Assembly: GCA_021014325.1 (NCBI GenBank)
Contig: CM037458.1
Span: forward strand, 21,311,063-21,375,062
From: Plazaster borealis
Taxonomy: Eukaryota > Echinodermata > Asteroidea > Forcipulatida > Labidiasteridae
Length of the DNA stretch: 64,000 bases
Direction: 5' to 3'
Shown here: in pieces, positions 59,219-64,000 of the stretch
How the letters are laid out: every line of letters starts with the position of its first letter
Position numbering within the stretch: the stretch's first letter is position 1
Translations under genes and position numbers: made by a program
Notes under the pieces: model-generated
What the model was told of the DNA's origin: nothing
The model's input: only the letters and a program-made list of their open reading frames with translations
Database searches by the model: none

Positions 59219-60404
59219 ATGAGTGACCAAAATACAGTAGCATCAACAGGGAGGAAAAGTCGACCTAAAAAGAGAAAGACATCAATTCCACTTCCTGGTC
59301 CCTGGAGAAACTCATCATGGGTCAGCAGTTTTGGAGGCAAGGGGGCCAATCCTGTCAAGTACCAAGAGGTCAGCCCAAGCTTTCTTCTTCGACAGCTTCT
59401 CGTCTTGATCGAGAAGGGGAAATTTATTGATGCCTCTCAACTCCTGAACAAGATCTCCTTTGACTCCTTGAAGGAGATTGTCCTGGACATTCCCATCGAA
59501 CCTGTCATCGATAGTGTCCCGCAGTCTCTAGTTTTTCTCGAGAGTTTGTACTCGAGACTCTTCATCAGCGATGTGGAGAATTTCCCCGTCGAGCAGTTCC
59601 AAGTCGAGGCAATGGTGTTCCATATTGTGCGGTATATCTCAATGGTCCAGAGCTCCATGGAGTTCAAGTACCCCAAACCTGACGATGCCAGGAAGTCCAT
59701 ATGCAACATCCTTAGAATCGTCTTGCACGTCAACCCCGATCTTGTCCGGACTCTCTTCAAACGCAAGAAGCTCATGGACACGGCTTTGCAAGGCATAGGT
59801 GAACACGGACTCCTTCTTATGAACGGGTCCCTCATCGACCTCCACGACGGCCTTAAAATTGAAATTGGTAAGAGCATTCAGGCATTCAAGACTGCTGTTA
59901 ACACCCTAGATCACCTCAACCCGTCTCACAGTAAGCCAGTCAAGCTCAAGATGACCACCGATAAGAAGTCCAGTCAAGGAAACCACCAGGCACTCACAAA
60001 GCTCAATGAGAACCAAATCAAAAACCGTCTCTACAAAAACAAGTCTCTTCTGAATGTCATTGAGCTCCGCATGAACTCACAGCTACCGACCCTGATCAAG
60101 ACTCTCAAAGATCGCATCGAGTATGACAAAAGTGCGCTCCTTGCATTCGGAAAGCTTAAGACAGAAATCAAGACTTTTTCGTCCAATGCTAAAGTTGTTC
60201 CCCTCATCGCGCAGTACTCCAAAAGTCTTCAGACTGTCCTTGACATATTCAAAGATCTACTGGATGAGCACTGCAGTTCAGACCAGAGCTCTTACTCAAC
60301 ACTTGGTTACCATAGTGATGAAGAAGACATAATAAGTTTACATGGAGAGGATGAAGATACGGGAGATTCGACCAAGGAGGCAGTTTTCATGGAGATTGAA
60401 ATGG
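59219..60404 (+). CDS. Uncharacterised protein, first coding exon (395 codons; gene continues)
   Basis: A single long exon with codon usage clearly unlike the surrounding DNA: C-ending codons dominate. An acceptor at 59201-59202 precedes it, so a 5' untranslated exon lies upstream. A four-codon upstream ORF (59208) precedes the chosen ATG at 59219. The exon closes at a strong donor (GTAAGT at 60405) in phase 1. The product opens with a basic, nuclear-signal-like RKSRPKKRK (residues 12-20). It then has a mostly helical region (about 50-345) with no membrane segment, and a strongly acidic stretch near residues 366-385 (SDEEDIISLHGEDEDTGDS). I do not recognise a domain. No later exon could be assigned with confidence before the right edge. 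Confidence 0.8.
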
Positions 60405-62334
60405 GTAAGTATTTCTTACCCTTTCAAAAATTTCATTTGAATAAAAAGATCCTCAAGTCATTTTTTTTTATTGATTGCTGTTATTGACGTTTTGGTCTTT
60501 AACCTTTCTACCAAGGTGAAGTGAATCTACCATTCATAATCATTTGGATTAATTTTGTTCATTTTAGAAACATGCATTTCCATATTGCCCAAGCACAGAC
60601 AAAAACAGATAATGATAGGAATTAAAAACAAATGGAGGCTATACACAAGAAGCCAAAGCTTATAAAACGAGAGCCTTGAAAAGAAAAAGTTAAACAAATA
60701 AATGACAGGATATTAAACTACCAATACAAAACAAGGGAGACAGTCAAACACACGGACTAGACAGCACATAACAAGATTACAGACGGACATACAAAAGGAA
60801 AAACAGAGTTCTAAAAAGAAGATGAGATGTAATGGAGAATATCAATTTAGGGGAAAACTACAGAGAAAATAAACTGCTAGATACTGGGACAGAAGTTGGA
60901 TCTTGAAATAGTTTTTAAAGCGGGTTATAACTCATGGTTCAACCTCACCATTATTCTACTTCAAATGGCATTGTCATTATGTGTGACGAAACAACTGGCA
61001 ATTAGTAAGATTTGAAAAAAAAACAGCACTGTAGTTAGGGTAAAATTTTAGGGGGCACAAGGGGGTGCACCATATTTTCTAGGGGGGGCACTTCTGGCAA
61101 AGTGTCCGTTTGCCTTTTCTGGCAAGGTTTCTGTTTGCCTTTTTCTTTAAAAAAAAAAGCCCATTTTTTAGCGCATTTTTATGTTATATACTATTTTTGT
61201 TATAAGATAATCTGGTGTTGGTGTAAAAACAGATACATTGTCTGCATGTGAATGGAAAAATAGTTTTAAAAAACATCGAAAACATCACATTAAAACTCTG
61301 GAAATTTCCAAAAGTCCAGATTTCAAATGGGGGGAGTGTAAATCAATTCCAGTCCTCTAGTTTTCAATAAACCAACAATACAAATAACTTGTGAAAATGT
61401 CATCAACTTCAGTTGTCTAGTTTGAATGAAAACAATCAAAAAATGGTTTTTGTTATGTCAGGAAGTTTTGAGCATGCTCATAATAGACTTTATTTTCATC
61501 ACGGCAATCAAAATTAGCAGGGGTGATTTGTTGGGTCTTTGCTTGACTTTGACAGTATTTCAGACAAAAACATTTCTGTGGAGGATTGGTAACTTAGTGT
61601 TACAAACTTTATAATCAGTGAGCTTTAAGATTGAAACCATACAAACATTTATACATATATTTTCTTAAAATTACCAATTCTCATTAGTACTTTGTCTTGA
61701 ATGAAAACAAAGTTTTGGTTCATAGACATTAGGCATCACAGTTGCCAAGACTGTTGGGCAAGACAGTTGGTTTATTTTGGTGCAATTTGTGAGAGGTTTT
61801 TTATTTTATTTTTTTAGTTTTCTATTTTGTGTTTTGTTCCATTTTTAAATTTTTTTTAAATTTTATGTCTCGTTTCATTTAAACAAACCAAAAAGTTGTT
61901 TATCTACTTTTGCTTGTTTGTCAGTATTTATAACCAGAAAACCGTGAAGGTCATCTCTTTCCATTCAATTATTGTTTCACAACAAAAAATCACTCTGTAT
62001 TTGACTATTCCTTTTGGGTGTGGTCAAGGACGTCCCTCGTCATAGACTTTGTGATCGTCAATGCATTGTTGGTGCAGTTGGATGACTGGTGAAGTGTACA
62101 CACCTGTCAGTTGTTTGAAAAGTGCGTGTCACACGACCTGTGATGTCTATCGCTTGCGGTAATGAGCATCAGTTGGCACTTTGTTGTCACTTAAAAAGAA
62201 AAATTAATTACAAAGCTTATCCTGGCAATTTCAGAATCTTTGGTACACGCACTTGGCATTGGTAACATATATTGTTATTGTTACGCTTGGCTTGCAGACT
62301 TTATGGTGCGTGTCATATTATCAGAACAGTACTG
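60405..62334 (+). other. Intron (first) of the unrecognised 59219 gene
   Basis: A strong donor opens it and no convincing acceptor-bounded coding exon follows. A hAT-like fragment with GGGGGCAC runs is near 61045-61140; the rest is AT-rich. Confidence 0.5.
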
Positions 62335-62528
62335 AGCCCAATATCATAGAGCTGCTTAAGCAGAAAATATTGATGAACAAATTTTCTGCTAAGCAGATAT
62401 GAGCAGGATACCAGTCACAAATTGTACATGGACATGGTAGTTTGGCTGGTAACCTTATTCTGGTAAGCACAATTTTGTTGGCGCTAAGCTACTTTGTGTG
62501 CTTAAGCGGCTCTATGAAATTAGGCCCT
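62335..62528. mobile_element. Family A palindromic MITE
   Basis: Ends GAGCCCAATATCATAGAGC and GGCTCTATGAAATTAGGCCC; full length. Confidence 0.8.
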
Positions 62529-62667
62529 GCTGTGGTTTGGTATTAGAGCTACAGTAGAAAATATGATTTAGCCTTGCCTTATGGTAAGCACTGATTACTC
62601 AGTGCTTACCGAATCCTGTAGAAAAACTTTCCTCATGCAACCATGGGTTTGATTTGATAAGATATAA

Positions 62668-63033
62668 TAATAATAATAACTAGTTTTTATATAGCGCTTT
62701 ATCATTATTTATTTCCAGACAGGTTTTAAAAGTTTATGAATTATGAGAGCCCATTTATGTAAGTGTTAACAAGGTGCTCATTGGCAGCAGCCACTGTGCC
62801 AGAATCACAAATTCAAACCCCCTTCTCTTAGCGATAAGTGTAACTGGGTTCTTTTTCATTCATTACACAACACACGGGACCAACAGCTTTATGTCCCGTC
62901 TGAAGGACGAAGCAATAATGGTTAAGTGTCTTGCTTAAGGACACAAGTGTCAGGACTGGGACTCAAACCCACACTCTGCTGATCAGAAACACCAGAGCTT
63001 GAGTGCCCCTGACCACCTGGACACAACACGCCA
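62668..63033 (-). mobile_element. SINE (tRNA-Leu/Ser-like), minus orientation
   Basis: AATAATAATAACTAG tail at left, head inverse CTGGACACAACACGCC at right, GGGACTCAAACCCACAC box B inverse. Confidence 0.75.
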
Positions 63034-63837
63034 TGTAAAGATATGTACAGAAACATTTAGAGTAACTTTAACAGTCTAACACTCTAACAAAACATTGGTG
63101 CGGTCATCAAAACATGATAAGCCTCTGAAGGCTAAGTCTTATTTGAAGGCTCACTTTTCGGTAATGCATCTTTTGAGGAAGGATTTGGAAACCTTCAGGG
63201 ATTTAAAGATTTGGGATTGCACAATGGTTTTTCTACATCCTTTTCTCATTATCTGTTACTTGGTATTTTATCTAAGTATAATTTTGGCAGGGAAAGTCAT
63301 CCAAAGATATGCTCAAAAGCTTTCCAGAAAAAATTGTGAAGACTCGGCCATTATGCAAATTAGCATTTCAAATAATTGTATTCGTAATGTTTTGCCTTCA
63401 GAGGCATTTTGAAGGTGGCAATTTTTTGTTCAAAGGAAAAAGGTCCAATGTTATTGAACTTTTTCAGAATTCATTTCTAACAAAAACAGTCACCCCACCA
63501 ATTCTTGCAATTCCTGTTATTCAAGGGAGTGCAGTGCCCCCCCCCCCCGAAAAATACCAGAATATTCAGATTCGCTGCTCCTCTTCATTGGACTCTAGTT
63601 TTTAGGCCACCGTTGGTAGACATACATAACTACAAATATTTTGTTCACATCTTCTTAAAACAAACCCAACATACTAATAGAATGAAACAATATCTCAAGA
63701 AATGTTCTCAAGAAAAGGTTGGGAATGCTTGATTCGTCTGAAAGTTAAAAACATATTTTTGTTCATACATGCACTCTTAATTTCAATCAGGTAGATGTCA
63801 AAGTTTTAGATAGATGTCACGTTTCTTTCAAAAAATA

Positions 63838-64000
63838 ATCTGGGTTGAACAAAGACAAATTGACTAGAGTGGGATTTGAACCTATGACCTCCGGATTAAC
63901 ATGCCGGTACTCCAACAACTTTTGGCAGTCTCCCTATACTTTGTCAATATCTTTGTTTGGACTTGCCAGTCAGAAGCCATTCAACCTGTAACTGCCGTAT
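63838..64000 (-). mobile_element. tRNA-Asn-like repeat family, cut by the window edge
   Basis: TGGGTTGAACAAAG, GTGGGATTTGAACCTATGAC and GGCAGTCTCCCTATAC in family order; the tRNA-like part has lost box A. Confidence 0.7.

Noticed and set aside
59437..59877. 146-codon minus-strand ORF
   Set aside because: Shadow of the 59219 exon; the codon bias favours the plus strand.
63095..63732. Overlapping ORFs as further exons of the 59219 gene
   Set aside because: No acceptor and donor pair gives a phase-compatible exon, and C-run and repeat sequence interrupts them.

Overview
This is a eukaryotic, intron-rich, AT-rich genomic window, almost certainly from an invertebrate deuterostome and most likely an echinoderm such as a sea star. 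The evidence is spliced genes with GT-AG introns and consistent splice phases, ciliary and centrosomal proteins of animal type, and a very high load of tRNA-derived SINEs and short inverted-repeat elements (MITEs) in introns. The species is an inference; no marker gene settles it.

Layout. (1) 483-8003 (+): the 3' eight exons of CFAP99, a coiled-coil axonemal protein, entering from beyond the left edge. (2) 9956-24704 (+): a complete nine-exon SIRT5, mitochondrial NAD-dependent deacylase, with all catalytic, acyl-specificity and zinc residues present. (3) 24705-29278: downstream tandem-duplicated DNA (168-bp and about 418-bp units), then a seven-copy 115-bp minisatellite. (4) 29279-41769 (-): an eight-exon MAP9-like microtubule-associated protein, with one 1757-bp repeat-rich exon and a C-terminal coiled coil built of tryptophan-centred repeats. 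A candidate further 5' exon lies at 45041-45147. (5) 42105-43809: two foldback transposons inserted side by side, sharing one 9-bp target duplication. (6) 45652-49168 (+): a four-exon gene for a 148-residue protein that I do not recognise, ending in a CxxC motif. Its intron 1 holds a LINE fragment split by a hAT-like MITE. (7) 50181-55662: transposon-rich intergenic DNA, including a putative 2.9-kb terminal-inverted-repeat element with a small two-exon ORF. (8) 59219-60404 (+): a 395-codon first coding exon of an unrecognised gene that continues past the right edge or into exons I could not identify.

The recognised genes do not form an operon or pathway. CFAP99 (cilia) and MAP9 (spindle/axoneme microtubules) share a cytoskeletal theme, while SIRT5 is metabolic.

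The most distinctive content is the layered mobile DNA. Several MITE families flanked by TTAA nest in one another. One of them keeps a central hairpin whose sequence differs between copies while its pairing is kept. Several insertions can be read base by base from target-site duplications.
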